A stretch of DNA of 64,000 bases, taken from contig NZ_CP109007.1 in NCBI RefSeq assembly GCF_036226665.1, forward strand, positions 3,884,501 to 3,948,500. Reading direction: 5' to 3'. This DNA comes from Streptomyces sp. NBC_00691. GTDB lineage: Bacteria > Actinomycetota > Actinomycetes > Streptomycetales > Streptomycetaceae. Of this stretch, positions 8,021 to 16,841 are shown in pieces; positions within the stretch are counted from its first letter, which is position 1, and every line of letters begins with the position of its first letter. Made by a program: the position numbers and the translations under genes. The notes below the pieces were generated by a model that saw only the letters and a program-made list of their open reading frames with translations, was not told where the DNA came from and made no database searches.

Positions 8021-8494
8021 GTGTACGTACAGATCGACCTCGACGGGCCCGCGGGGACCCTCCGCGTCTCCGGGCACGACCTGCCCACCGCGGAGCTCGT
8101 ACGGGCCCCCGGGGCCCGCCCCGACACCCACACGCCGATCGGCACCCGCAAGCCCGCCCTGCTCGCGCTGACGGTGGACGGGGAACCCGCCGTGATCAAG
8201 CCGGCCCGCGCCCGGCTGCTGCGCCGCTCCTACCGGGTGGACGTCCGCGTCCGCGGCGTCCGCTACCGGCTCGTCCCCTGCTCGCACGTGGACAGCCGGC
8301 TCACCCGGAACGGGAAGGCCCTCGGCACCCTGGAGTCCGCCGGGGACGGCAGGGTCGACGCCGACTGGGACCCGGCCGCCGCCCTCACCCCGCTCGACCA
8401 CACCGTCGGCACCGCCCTCGCCGCCGCGTTCGGCACGGGGGCGGCGCCCTGGTGGGAGACGGTCGGCGACATCGTCGCGGAACTCATCCCGTAG
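8021..8494 (+). CDS. Protein of unknown function downstream of the LuxR-type regulator
   Basis: 157 residues from the GTG at 8021. It is mostly beta-rich (VYVQIDLDGPAGTLRV, RRSYRVDVRVRGVRYRLVP) with no signal peptide or TM segment. The same frame stays open upstream, so the start is uncertain. Its spacing (44 nt) after the LuxR gene suggests an operon. It ends at a long palindromic terminator. Family not recognised. Confidence 0.6.
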   Translation: MYVQIDLDGPAGTLRVSGHDLPTAELVRAPGARPDTHTPIGTRKPALLALTVDGEPAVIKPARARLLRRSYRVDVRVRGVRYRLVPCSHVDSRLTRNGKALGTLESAGDGRVDADWDPAAALTPLDHTVGTALAAAFGTGAAPWWETVGDIVAELIP

Positions 8495-8503
8495 GGACGT
8501 CAC

Positions 8504-8549
8504 ATGCCCGAGGCCCCCTTCCACAGCTGTGGAAGGGGGCCTCGGGCAT
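8504..8549. terminator. 46-bp perfect palindrome, bidirectional terminator
   Basis: Two exactly complementary 23-nt halves with no spacer lie between the convergent ends of the unknown gene (stop at 8494) and hspR (stop at 8579). The position fits a shared terminator for both strands. Confidence 0.85.
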
Positions 8550-8578
8550 ACGGGAAGCGCTCGCCGCGCTCCCGGGGG

Positions 8579-9022
8579 CTACTCGCCGCGCTTCGGACGC
8601 CAGACCACCAGCGCGCTCGCCTGCTGCACGTCCTGGTACGGCACCAGGTCGCGCCGGTACGAGGCGTGCACCTGGGCCTCGCGCTGCCGCATCGCCGCCG
8701 CCGCGCCGTCGACGGCCGCCGACAGCTCCGCGATCCGGCTCTGCAGCGCCGCGACCTGGTTCTCCAGTTCGATGATGCGCTTGATCCCGGCCAGGTTGAT
8801 GCCCTCGTCCTGCGACAACTGCTGCACCTGACGGAGCAGCTCGATGTCACGGGCCGAGTAACGCCGGCCACGGCCCGCCGTACGGTCCGGGGAGACCAGA
8901 CCGAGACGGTCGTACTGACGGAGGGTCTGCGGGTGCAGACCGGAGAGCTGGGCCGCCACCGAGATGACGTACACCGGCGACTCGTCGGTCAGTTCGTACG
9001 GATTGCGTCGGCGCCCGTCCAC
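8579..9022 (-). CDS. hspR: MerR-family heat-shock repressor HspR
   Basis: 147 residues, the usual length for Streptomyces HspR. The MerR-type HTH (VYVISVAAQLSGLHPQTLRQ) and wing (GRGRRYSARDIELL) are followed by a dimerising coiled coil with INLAGIKRIIELE. HspR binds HAIR elements together with DnaK as co-repressor, giving negative feedback on this operon and clpB. Two good HAIR sites lie upstream of dnaK. The GTG start at 9022 is only 4 nt after the dnaJ stop; the longer upstream open frame is dnaJ antisense-free read-through and was not used. Confidence 0.95.
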   Translation of the reverse strand: MDGRRRNPYELTDESPVYVISVAAQLSGLHPQTLRQYDRLGLVSPDRTAGRGRRYSARDIELLRQVQQLSQDEGINLAGIKRIIELENQVAALQSRIAELSAAVDGAAAAMRQREAQVHASYRRDLVPYQDVQQASALVVWRPKRGE

Positions 9023-9026
9023 CGGG

Positions 9027-10208
9027 TCACGCTCCCTTCGCGGCCTGGAACAGCTCCGCCCGCGGGTCCTCGGAGGCGGTCGCCTCGCGATAGGTCTCCA
9101 GGGCGTCACGTGCCTTGTCGTCCAGCTCCTTGGGCACCGCGACCTCGACCGTCACGAGCAGGTCGCCGCGCGTGCCGTCCTTGCGGACCGCGCCCTTGCC
9201 CCGGGCGCGCATGGTCCGGCCGTTCGGCGTGCCCGCGGGCAGCTTGAGGGTGACCGCGGGGCCCCCGAGGGTCGGGACCTTGATCTCGCCGCCGAGCGCG
9301 GCCTCCGTGAAGGAGACCGGCACGGTGACGGTGAGGTTGTCGTCCTTGCGGCCGAAGACCGGGTGGGTGTCGACGTGCACCACGACGTACAGATCGCCGT
9401 TCTGCCCGCCGCGCTCCCCCGGCGCCCCCTTGCCGCGCAGCCTGATCTTCTGGTTGTCGGAGACCCCCGCCGGGATGCGGACCTGCATGGTGCGGGAGGA
9501 CTTGGCCCGGCCGCTGCCCTTGCAGACCTCGCAGGGGTTCTCGGCGATGAGGCCGCGGCCCTTGCAGTCGACGCACGGGTCGGTGAGCGAGAAGCCGCCG
9601 CCGCTGCCGCGCGAGACCTGACCGGTGCCGACGCAGGTCGGGCACACCCGGGGGGTGCCGTTCTTGTCGCCGGTGCCCGAACACGCCGTGCACGGCTGCT
9701 GGCTGGACATCCGCAGCGGTACGGTCGCGCCCTCGATGGCCTCGGTGAAGCTGAGCGTCACCTCGGACTCGATGTCCTGACCGCGCCGCGGCTGGGTACG
9801 GGTGCCCCCGCCGGCGCCGCGGTTGAACAGGCCGCCGAAGACGTCCCCGATCCCGCCACCGCCGCCGCCGAAGCCACCGCCCGCGCCGCCCTGGGTGCCT
9901 CCGAAGAGGTCACCCAGGTCGAAGTTGAACGAGCCGCCCGCCCCGGGGGCGCCGGCCCGGAAGCCGCCGTTCCCGAAGAGGGCGCGGGCCTCGTCGTACT
10001 CCTTGCGCTTCTTGGGGTCGCCGAGGATGTCGTTCGCCTCGGAGATCTCCTTGAAGCGCTCCTCGGCCTTGGCGTCGTTCTTGTTGGCGTCCGGGTGGTT
10101 CTCGCGGGCGAGCTTCCGGTACGCCTTCTTGATCTCGGCCTCGGTGGCGTCCTTGGGGACGCCGAGAACCTTGTAGTAGTCCTTCTCGACGAAGTCCTTC
10201 GTGCTCAT
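9027..10208 (-). CDS. dnaJ: Chaperone DnaJ (Hsp40)
   Basis: 393 residues. J domain with the HPD triad (RENHPDANK, about 37-45), a long Gly/Phe-rich stretch (about 85-130), four zinc-binding CxxCxGxG units (CTACSGTG, CPTCVGTG, CVDCKGRG, CEVCKGSG), then the substrate-binding beta domain. It stimulates DnaK ATPase. The ATG has AAGGAGGGA ahead. It is third in dnaK-grpE-dnaJ-hspR, 57 nt after grpE. Confidence 0.97.
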   Translation of the reverse strand: MSTKDFVEKDYYKVLGVPKDATEAEIKKAYRKLARENHPDANKNDAKAEERFKEISEANDILGDPKKRKEYDEARALFGNGGFRAGAPGAGGSFNFDLGDLFGGTQGGAGGGFGGGGGGIGDVFGGLFNRGAGGGTRTQPRRGQDIESEVTLSFTEAIEGATVPLRMSSQQPCTACSGTGDKNGTPRVCPTCVGTGQVSRGSGGGFSLTDPCVDCKGRGLIAENPCEVCKGSGRAKSSRTMQVRIPAGVSDNQKIRLRGKGAPGERGGQNGDLYVVVHVDTHPVFGRKDDNLTVTVPVSFTEAALGGEIKVPTLGGPAVTLKLPAGTPNGRTMRARGKGAVRKDGTRGDLLVTVEVAVPKELDDKARDALETYREATASEDPRAELFQAAKGA

Positions 10209-10265
10209 CGACGTCCCTCCTTCCGGACTGCTCCGGGGTCTGTCACCGCTGTGTGGCTGGTGGCG

Positions 10266-10919
10266 CTACCCCTCCTCGGGGGCACCGCTCTCCTCGTCAG
10301 TGGACGACTTCGCGTCGTCCTTGGCCGGTGCCGCGCCCGGCTGGGGCTCGGCGACGGCCACGCGGGCGGGCCGGATGGTCCGCTCGCCGATCCGGTACCC
10401 GGGCTGCAGGATCGCCACGCACGTCGTCTCGGTGACGTCCGGCGCGTACGAGTGCATCAGGGCCTCGTGGATCGTCGGGTCGAAGGGCTCGCCCTCCTTG
10501 CCGAACTGCTGCAGACCCATCTTGGCGACGACGGTCTCCATCGATTCGGCCACCGACTTGAACCCGCCCACGAGCTCGCCGTGGTCCCGGGCCCGGCCGA
10601 CGTCGTCGAGCACCGGGAGCAGGTCGCTCAGGAGGCTCGCGACGGCGATCTCCTTGACCGTGACCCGGTCCCGCTCCACGCGGCGGCGGTAGTTCTGGTA
10701 CTCGGCCTGGAGCCGCTGGAGGTCCGCGGTGCGCTCCTCGAGCGCCTTGCGTGCCTGGTCCAGCTGCGCCAGCAGAGCGACGTCAGTAGCGTCCCCGGCC
10801 GGGGCCGCCCCCTCCGCCTTGTCGGCGGAAGCGGCGGCAGCGGCGGTCTCGGGCTCCTCGGGCGTGCCGTCGGCGGGGACTTCGGGCTTCTCCTCGAAGC
10901 CCGGGGTCTCCTCCGACAT
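10266..10919 (-). CDS. grpE: Nucleotide exchange factor GrpE
   Basis: 217 residues. An acidic, Ala/Glu-rich disordered N-terminus (1-50), a long coiled coil (LDQARKALEERTADLQRLQAE, then YRRRVERDR), and the C-terminal beta domain (VTETTCVAILQPGYRIGERTIRPARV). GrpE releases ADP from DnaK. Its ATG overlaps the dnaK stop codon (ATGA), so it is translationally coupled to dnaK. Confidence 0.95.
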   Translation of the reverse strand: MSEETPGFEEKPEVPADGTPEEPETAAAAASADKAEGAAPAGDATDVALLAQLDQARKALEERTADLQRLQAEYQNYRRRVERDRVTVKEIAVASLLSDLLPVLDDVGRARDHGELVGGFKSVAESMETVVAKMGLQQFGKEGEPFDPTIHEALMHSYAPDVTETTCVAILQPGYRIGERTIRPARVAVAEPQPGAAPAKDDAKSSTDEESGAPEEG

Positions 10920-12766
10920 CAGACAGCGCCGCCCTTCGGCTTGTCCTCGTCCACGATCTCGGCGTCGACGACGTCGTCGTCGGCCTGGGCCTGCTGGCCG
11001 GCGCCGGCGTCGCCGCCCGCGGCCTGCGCGCCCTGGGCGTCGGCGTACAGCGCCTGGCCGAGCTTCTGCGAGACGGCCGCGACCTTCTCGGTGGCGGTGC
11101 GGATCTCGGCGGTGTCCTCGCCCTTGAGCTTCTCCTTCAGCTCGACGAGCGAGGCCTCGACCTCGGCCTTGACGTCACCGGGGACCTTGTCCTCGTTGTC
11201 CTTGAGGAACTTCTCCGTCTGGTAGACGAGCTGCTCGCCCTGGTTGCGGGACTCGGCGGCCTCGCGGCGACGGTGGTCCTCGTCCGCGTACTGCTCGGCC
11301 TCCTGGCGCATCCGGTCGACCTCGTCCTTCGGCAGCGAGGAGCCGCCGGTGACGGTCATCTTCTGCTCCTTGCCCGTGCCGAGGTCCTTCGCGGTCACGT
11401 GCATGATGCCGTTGGCGTCGATGTCGAAGGCGACCTCGATCTGCGGGACACCGCGCGGGGCCGGAGGCAGCCCGGTCAGCTCGAACATGCCGAGCTTCTT
11501 GTTGTACGCCGCGATCTCGCGCTCGCCCTGGTAGACCTGGATCTGCACGGACGGCTGGTTGTCCTCGGCCGTCGTGAAGATCTCGGACCGCTTGGTCGGG
11601 ATCGTGGTGTTGCGCTCGATGAGCTTGGTCATGATGCCGCCCTTGGTCTCGATGCCGAGGGACAGCGGGGTCACGTCGAGGAGCAGGACGTCCTTGACCT
11701 CACCCTTGAGGACACCGGCCTGGAGCGCGGCGCCGATGGCGACGACCTCGTCCGGGTTGACGCCCTTGTTGGCGTCCTGACCGCCGGTCAGCTCCTTGAC
11801 GAGCTCGGCGACGGCCGGCATACGGGTCGAACCACCGACGAGAACGACGTGGTCGATCTCGGAGAGGTTGATGCCCGCGTCCTTGATGACGTTGTGGAAC
11901 GGCACCTTGCAGCGGTCGAGCAGGTCCGAGGTCAGCTGCTGGAACTGGGCTCGCGTGAGCTTCTCGTCCAGGTGCAGCGGGCCCTCGGCGGAGGCCGTGA
12001 TGTACGGCAGGTTGATGGAGGTCTCGGTCGAGGACGAGAGCTCGATCTTCGCCTTCTCCGCGGCCTCGCGGAGACGCTGGAGAGCCATCTTGTCCTTGGC
12101 CAGGTCCACACCGTGGCCGTTCTGGAACTGCGTCACCAGGTAGTCGACGACGCGCTGGTCCCAGTCGTCGCCACCGAGGTGGTTGTCACCGTTGGTGGCC
12201 TTCACCTCGACGACGCCGTCGCCGATCTCCAGGAGGGACACGTCGAAGGTGCCGCCACCGAGGTCGAAGACGAGGATCGTCTGGTCGTCCTTGTCGAGGC
12301 CGTACGCGAGAGCGGCGGCGGTCGGCTCGTTGACGATGCGCAGGACGTTGAGGCCCGCGATCTCACCGGCCTCCTTGGTGGCCTGGCGCTCGGAGTCGTT
12401 GAAGTACGCCGGCACGGTGATGACCGCGTCGACGACCTTCTCGCCCAGGTAGGCCTCGGCGTCGCGCTTCAGCTTCTGCAGGATGAAGGCGCTCATCTGC
12501 TGCGGGTTGAAGTTCTTGCCGTCGATCTCGATCTTCCAGTCGGTGCCCATGTGGCGCTTGACCGACCGGATGGTCCTGTCGACGTTGGTGACGGCCTGAC
12601 GCTTGGCCACCTCGCCGACGAGCACCTCGCCGTTCTTCGCGAAGGCGACGACGGACGGCGTGGTCCTGGCGCCCTCGGCGTTGGTGATGACGGTGGGCTC
12701 GCCGCCTTCCAGAACGCTGACGACGGAGTTAGTCGTGCCCAGGTCGATGCCGACCGCACGTGCCAT
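10919..12766 (-). CDS. dnaK: Chaperone DnaK (Hsp70)
   Basis: 615 residues. ATPase domain with GIDLGTTNS at 6-14, the phosphate loop DLGGGTFDVS, and GGSTRMPAV; substrate-binding domain starting near DVTPLSLGIET; alpha-helical lid; acidic C-terminus ending DEDKPKGGAV. I used the ATG at 12766 (MARAVGIDLGTTNS), which has GGAGGAAT just ahead; the frame opens further upstream at 12808, but that part covers the HAIR operator. It is first gene of the operon and also the HspR co-repressor. Confidence 0.98.
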   Translation of the reverse strand: MARAVGIDLGTTNSVVSVLEGGEPTVITNAEGARTTPSVVAFAKNGEVLVGEVAKRQAVTNVDRTIRSVKRHMGTDWKIEIDGKNFNPQQMSAFILQKLKRDAEAYLGEKVVDAVITVPAYFNDSERQATKEAGEIAGLNVLRIVNEPTAAALAYGLDKDDQTILVFDLGGGTFDVSLLEIGDGVVEVKATNGDNHLGGDDWDQRVVDYLVTQFQNGHGVDLAKDKMALQRLREAAEKAKIELSSSTETSINLPYITASAEGPLHLDEKLTRAQFQQLTSDLLDRCKVPFHNVIKDAGINLSEIDHVVLVGGSTRMPAVAELVKELTGGQDANKGVNPDEVVAIGAALQAGVLKGEVKDVLLLDVTPLSLGIETKGGIMTKLIERNTTIPTKRSEIFTTAEDNQPSVQIQVYQGEREIAAYNKKLGMFELTGLPPAPRGVPQIEVAFDIDANGIMHVTAKDLGTGKEQKMTVTGGSSLPKDEVDRMRQEAEQYADEDHRRREAAESRNQGEQLVYQTEKFLKDNEDKVPGDVKAEVEASLVELKEKLKGEDTAEIRTATEKVAAVSQKLGQALYADAQGAQAAGGDAGAGQQAQADDDVVDAEIVDEDKPKGGAV

Positions 12767-12788
12767 TTCGATTCCTCCAGCTGACGTA

Positions 12789-12809
12789 CTTGAGTGGATC
12801 TGGCTCAAG
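12789..12809. promoter_or_regulatory. HAIR element 1 of the dnaK promoter
   Basis: CTTGAGT-N7-GCTCAAG, one mismatch from the ideal HspR operator, 23 bp upstream of the dnaK start. Confidence 0.92.
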
Positions 12810-12840
12810 GATGCATGACTGTCCTCGATGAGTCAACAGA

Positions 12841-12861
12841 CCTGAGCGGAGGAGGCTCAAC
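12841..12861. promoter_or_regulatory. HAIR element 2 of the dnaK promoter
   Basis: CCTGAGC-N7-GCTCAAC, a weaker copy of the HspR operator 52 bp centre-to-centre from element 1. Multiple HAIR sites ahead of dnaK are known in Streptomyces. Confidence 0.8.
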
Positions 12862-13021
12862 TCTTCGCCCTTTATCTCGCTCATACGGCGGCCGGGCGCG
12901 CGTCGTTCACCGATCCGGCGGGGTGCCGCATGAGAGAGTCCGATGGCCCTATGTCGGGCAAACAAGGCATATCCCACGAATATCCCATGATTCTCGTTCG
13001 TCGCTCGGAAGGGTGTGGGGA

Positions 13022-13510
13022 ATGACGGCCAAGCGCACGTTCGACGTCGTGGGCGGGCTCGCCCTCCTGGTCGCGCTGTCCCCGCTGCTCGCCGCCGTCG
13101 CCCTCTCGGTCGCCCTCGGCTCGGCCACCCCCGGCCGGGGCGTCCTGCGCCGCCGCACGGTGGCGGGCCTGGCGGGAGAGCCCTTCACGATGCTGACCTT
13201 CCGCAGCAGGAGCCCGCTGGCCGCGCTGCCGCTCCTCGTGCATGTCGTCGGCGGCCGGATGTCGCTGGTCGGACCGTGTCCCCTGACCCCCGGCCACCGC
13301 GAGTGCACGGGCGAGGGACGCCGCCGGCTCTCCGTACGCCCCGGGCTCACCGGCCCCTGGCAGATCAGCGGACGCTCGGACCTGCCGTGGGAGGAACGCG
13401 AGCTCCTCGACCTCCACTATGTGGACCACCACTGGCTGGGGATGGATCTGACGATCCTGGCGCGTACGCTTCCAGCAGTCCGCAGGCGTCGCGCGGCAAG
13501 GTTTGCCTGA
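13022..13510 (+). CDS. Short sugar-phosphate transferase (WcaJ/bacterial transferase domain)
   Basis: 162 residues, only the catalytic bacterial-transferase domain. It begins KRTFDVVGGLALLVALSPLL (re-entrant hydrophobic segment), then GRMSLVGPCPLTP, RPGLTGPWQISGRS and LPWEERELLDLHYV. Full-length enzymes, which move a sugar-1-phosphate to undecaprenyl phosphate, have several N-terminal TM segments (450 or so residues); these are absent, as in the short PglC-like class. The usual VGPRPE motif reads VGPCPL, which may affect activity. Divergent from dnaK, whose HAIR region lies between the two. Confidence 0.75.
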   Translation: MTAKRTFDVVGGLALLVALSPLLAAVALSVALGSATPGRGVLRRRTVAGLAGEPFTMLTFRSRSPLAALPLLVHVVGGRMSLVGPCPLTPGHRECTGEGRRRLSVRPGLTGPWQISGRSDLPWEERELLDLHYVDHHWLGMDLTILARTLPAVRRRRAARFA

Positions 13511-13617
13511 GCGACACAGATCACCGCGAGCGCCGCTACAGCACGGGGCCCCGAACGGGTAATCTCAGCACGGACTCCATAAGTTACCGCTTAGTAGGCC
13601 CGCCCGAGGAGCCCCTC

Positions 13618-15873
13618 ATGCAACTCGCCGCGATCATCGTGTCGATCGCCATCACGGTGGTGGCCGTCGCGCTGTTCGGTCGTGCCACCGTGCAGATCTA
13701 CCGGTTCGTGCGCCTCGGGCAGCCCGTGCCCGCCGGCACCCGCACCGGCGACCCCACCCAGCGCACCGTGACCCTGGTCAAGGAATTCCTCGGCCACACC
13801 CGGATGAACCGCTGGGGCATCGTCGGCTTCGCGCACTGGTTCGTCGCGGTGGGCTTCTTCTCGCTGCTCCTGACGATCGTCAACGCCTTCGGCCAGCTCT
13901 TCCAGGCCGACTGGCTGATCCCGATCATCGGCGACTGGCTGCCGTACGAGATCTTCACCGAGTTCCTCGGTCTGATGACGGTCCTGGGCATCGTGACCCT
14001 CATCGTCATCCGGCAGCTCAGCAAGCCGACCAAGGCCGGCCGCAAGTCCCGCTTCGCGGGCTCCAAGACCGGACAGGCGTACTTCGTCGAGGCCGTCATC
14101 CTCATCGTCGGCCTCTGCATCATGACGCTGCGGGCCCTCGAAGGCGTCCAGCACCACGTCACCGGCTGGGAGCCGGGCTTCTTCGCCTCGTACCCGCTGA
14201 TCGCGCTGCTCGACGGCCTGGACCTGAGCACGATCCAGTACCTGACCTACTTCTTCGCGTGCCTCAAGATCGTCACGTCCTTCACCTGGATGATCACGGT
14301 CTCGCTCAACACGAACATGGGTGTCGCCTGGCACCGCTTCCTCGGCTTCCCGAACATCTGGTTCAAGCGGAACGCCGACGGCTCCACCGCCCTGGGCGCG
14401 CTCCAGCCGATGACGACGGCGGGCAAGGAGATCGACTGGGAGGACCCGGCCGAGGACGCCGTCTTCGGTGTCTCCCAGGTCGAGCAGTTCTCCTGGAAGG
14501 GCATCCTCGACTTCTCCACCTGCACCGAGTGCGGCCGCTGCCAGTCGCAGTGCCCCGCCTGGAACACCGGCAAGCCCCTCTCCCCCAAGCTCCTCATCAT
14601 GTCGCTGCGCGATCACGCGCACGCCAAGGCGCCGTACCTGCTCGCCGGCGGCGGCAAGGACATGGAGGGCAACGAGAAGGCCACCGAGGAGCAGCTCAAG
14701 GACGTCCCCGCGTCGGCGATCGCCGAGGCCGAGCGCCCCCTCATCGGCACCGCCGAGGAGAACGGCGTCATCGACCCCGACGTCCTGTGGTCCTGCACCA
14801 CCTGCGGCGCCTGTGTCGAGCAGTGCCCGGTCGACATCGAGCACATCGACCACATCGTCGACATGCGCCGCTACCAGGTGATGATCGAGTCCGCCTTCCC
14901 CTCGGAGGCCGGCACGATGCTCAAGAACCTGGAGAAGAAGGGCAACCCCTGGGGTCTCGCCAAGAAGCAGCGCGTCGAGTGGACCAAGGAGGTCGACTTC
15001 GAGGTCCCGATCGTCGGCAAGGACGTCGAAGACCTCTCCGAGTTCGACTACCTCTACTGGGTCGGCTGCGCCGGCGCCCTGGAGGACCGGGCCAAGAAGA
15101 CCACCAAGGCCTTCGCCGAGCTGCTGCACATGGCGGGCGTCAAGTTCGCGATCATGGGCGGCGACGAGAAGTGCACCGGTGACTCCCCCCGCCGCCTGGG
15201 CAACGAGCCGCTGTTCCAGCAGCTCGCCCAGGAGAACGTCGCGATGCTGAACATGGCGTTCGGCGAGGACGACGAGGACCCGGAGACGAAGAAGCCGAAG
15301 TCGGCGAAGCGGATCGTCTCGACCTGCCCGCACTGCTTCAACACCATCGCCAACGAGTACCCGCAGCTCGGCGGCGAGTACGAGGTCATCCACCACACCC
15401 AGCTGCTCCAGCACCTCATCGACGAGGGCAAGCTGGTCCCGGTGACCCCGGTCGACGGTCTGATCACCTACCACGACCCGTGCTACCTGGGCCGTCACAA
15501 CAAGGTCTACACGCCGCCGCGCGAGATCATGTCCGCCGTCCCCGGCCTGCGCCAGCAGGAGATGCACCGCCACAAGGAGCGCGGCTTCTGCTGCGGCGCC
15601 GGTGGTGCCCGGATGTGGATGGAGGAGCGGATCGGCAAGCGCATCAACAACGAGCGCGTCGAGGAGGCCCTGTCCCTCAACCCGGACATCGTCTCCACTG
15701 CCTGCCCGTTCTGCCTGGTCATGCTGACCGACTCGGTCAACGGCAAGAAGAACGAGGGCAAGGCCAAGGAGTCCGTCACGGTCGTGGACGTGGCCCAGCT
15801 GCTCCTCGAGTCCGTGAAGACCCCGGCGGACCCGGAGCCGGAACCGGCCGAGGAGCCGGAGCCGGCCGTCTGA
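13618..15873 (+). CDS. Membrane-bound Fe-S oxidoreductase (heterodisulfide-reductase-like, CCG domains)
   Basis: 751 residues. An N-terminal membrane part with about five to six TM helices (1-270) resembles nitrate reductase gamma-type or HdrE-like cytochrome modules. It is followed by two 4Fe-4S motifs (CTECGRCQSQCP and CTTCGACVEQCP) and two CCG domains, with a STCPHC and a GFCCGAGG motif. Such fused proteins pass electrons between the quinone pool and a soluble partner; the partner is unknown. The C-terminus is rich in Glu/Pro. GAGGAG stands just ahead of the ATG at 13618. The frame stays open upstream, but that segment has no matching domain. Confidence 0.88.
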   Translation: MQLAAIIVSIAITVVAVALFGRATVQIYRFVRLGQPVPAGTRTGDPTQRTVTLVKEFLGHTRMNRWGIVGFAHWFVAVGFFSLLLTIVNAFGQLFQADWLIPIIGDWLPYEIFTEFLGLMTVLGIVTLIVIRQLSKPTKAGRKSRFAGSKTGQAYFVEAVILIVGLCIMTLRALEGVQHHVTGWEPGFFASYPLIALLDGLDLSTIQYLTYFFACLKIVTSFTWMITVSLNTNMGVAWHRFLGFPNIWFKRNADGSTALGALQPMTTAGKEIDWEDPAEDAVFGVSQVEQFSWKGILDFSTCTECGRCQSQCPAWNTGKPLSPKLLIMSLRDHAHAKAPYLLAGGGKDMEGNEKATEEQLKDVPASAIAEAERPLIGTAEENGVIDPDVLWSCTTCGACVEQCPVDIEHIDHIVDMRRYQVMIESAFPSEAGTMLKNLEKKGNPWGLAKKQRVEWTKEVDFEVPIVGKDVEDLSEFDYLYWVGCAGALEDRAKKTTKAFAELLHMAGVKFAIMGGDEKCTGDSPRRLGNEPLFQQLAQENVAMLNMAFGEDDEDPETKKPKSAKRIVSTCPHCFNTIANEYPQLGGEYEVIHHTQLLQHLIDEGKLVPVTPVDGLITYHDPCYLGRHNKVYTPPREIMSAVPGLRQQEMHRHKERGFCCGAGGARMWMEERIGKRINNERVEEALSLNPDIVSTACPFCLVMLTDSVNGKKNEGKAKESVTVVDVAQLLLESVKTPADPEPEPAEEPEPAV

Positions 15874-15908
15874 CCCGGACATGAGCCGGACATGAGCCGG
15901 ACAGGAGA

Positions 15909-15940
15909 GGGCCGCCCCGCGAGAGATCGCGGGGCGGCCC
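15909..15940. terminator. Terminator between the Fe-S oxidoreductase and the secreted protein gene
   Basis: A perfect 14-bp GC-rich stem with a 4-nt loop between two convergent genes; it can serve both strands. Confidence 0.8.
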
Positions 15941-15952
15941 TTCTCCATGTCG

Positions 15953-16666
15953 TCAGACCTTCCTGGCGACGTACTTCTCCACGAGCCTGCCCCAGAAGTC
16001 GTAGACCGAGCTGCCGGCGCCCTGCTTCGGGGTGTCGACGGCGGCGAGCTTGTAGTGGTGCCCGCCGGCGTCGACGAGCCTGTACGTCCAGCCGTGGTGC
16101 CCGGCGGTCGGGTGCCTCAGGTCGAGGGAGGCGACGGCGCGCCCGTTCGGCCGGCTGATCTCGACACGGGGCCAGGTCGCGCTCTTGTAGAACCGGGCGG
16201 TGTTCCCGTCGGGCAGCGTGACCCTGGCGGAGGCCTGCTCCGGGGCCGGCGTGGGCTCGGGCGTGGGGGTCGGCTTCGGCTTCGGCTTCGGGGCGGGGGC
16301 CGGCTCGGGGGCCGGGGCGTGCTCGGTCCAGGAGGAGACGGTGCCGTCGGGCCGGAGGACGACGTGGAGCCCGTTGTTCCGTCCGTGGGCGGGCCGCCCG
16401 TCGGTGCTGGTGAGGGTGTCGATCAGGGACCCGCCGGCGTAGATCTCGGCGGAGAAGCGGCCGGGGCCGTCCTGGTAGACCTTGGCGAGGGAGCCGTCCG
16501 CGAGATCGACGTTGCGCCAGAGGACGGACCGGTCGCTCGTGGCCCCGGTCCCCGGCCCCTGGTCCGGCCCGTCGGCGGCGAAGGCTCCGGCGGCCGGCAG
16601 GAGGAGGGCGGCGACAGCCCCGGTGGCGACGGCGGCGGTACGGGCGGAACGACGGGTGACACGCAT
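15953..16666 (-). CDS. Secreted protein with two related beta domains and a Pro-rich linker
   Basis: 237 residues. A signal peptide (RRSARTAAVATGAVAALLLP, cleavage near AFA-AD) is followed by a beta-rich domain (about 45-115), a linker of Pro/Thr/Lys/Glu repeats (about 116-147) and a second beta domain (148-237). The two domains look alike: each has a W/F-aromatic strand followed by a turn of the type DLADGSLAKVYQDG or TLPDGNTARFYKSA. Start chosen by AAGGAG upstream. No catalytic motif seen; a cell-surface role is likely. Family not recognised. Confidence 0.75.
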   Translation of the reverse strand: MRVTRRSARTAAVATGAVAALLLPAAGAFAADGPDQGPGTGATSDRSVLWRNVDLADGSLAKVYQDGPGRFSAEIYAGGSLIDTLTSTDGRPAHGRNNGLHVVLRPDGTVSSWTEHAPAPEPAPAPKPKPKPTPTPEPTPAPEQASARVTLPDGNTARFYKSATWPRVEISRPNGRAVASLDLRHPTAGHHGWTYRLVDAGGHHYKLAAVDTPKQGAGSSVYDFWGRLVEKYVARKV

Positions 16667-16841
16667 CGGAAGGGCTCCTTGCTCGGGTCGCTGACATCTC
16701 CGAAGCTACGAGTACGACATTGAGGTGATACGTCGGATTTGTAACGAGCGCCCGGCATATCCCCCTAGGGGATGTCACAGCACCGTCGCAAGGACAGGTC
16801 CGGGGAGCGCCCGCGCGGCGGAAGCGGGTACGTTCGACGAC

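Noticed and set aside
13591..15948. 785-codon minus-strand open frame opposite the Fe-S oxidoreductase
   Set aside because: Antisense shadow; the plus strand shows clear cysteine motifs and TM helices.
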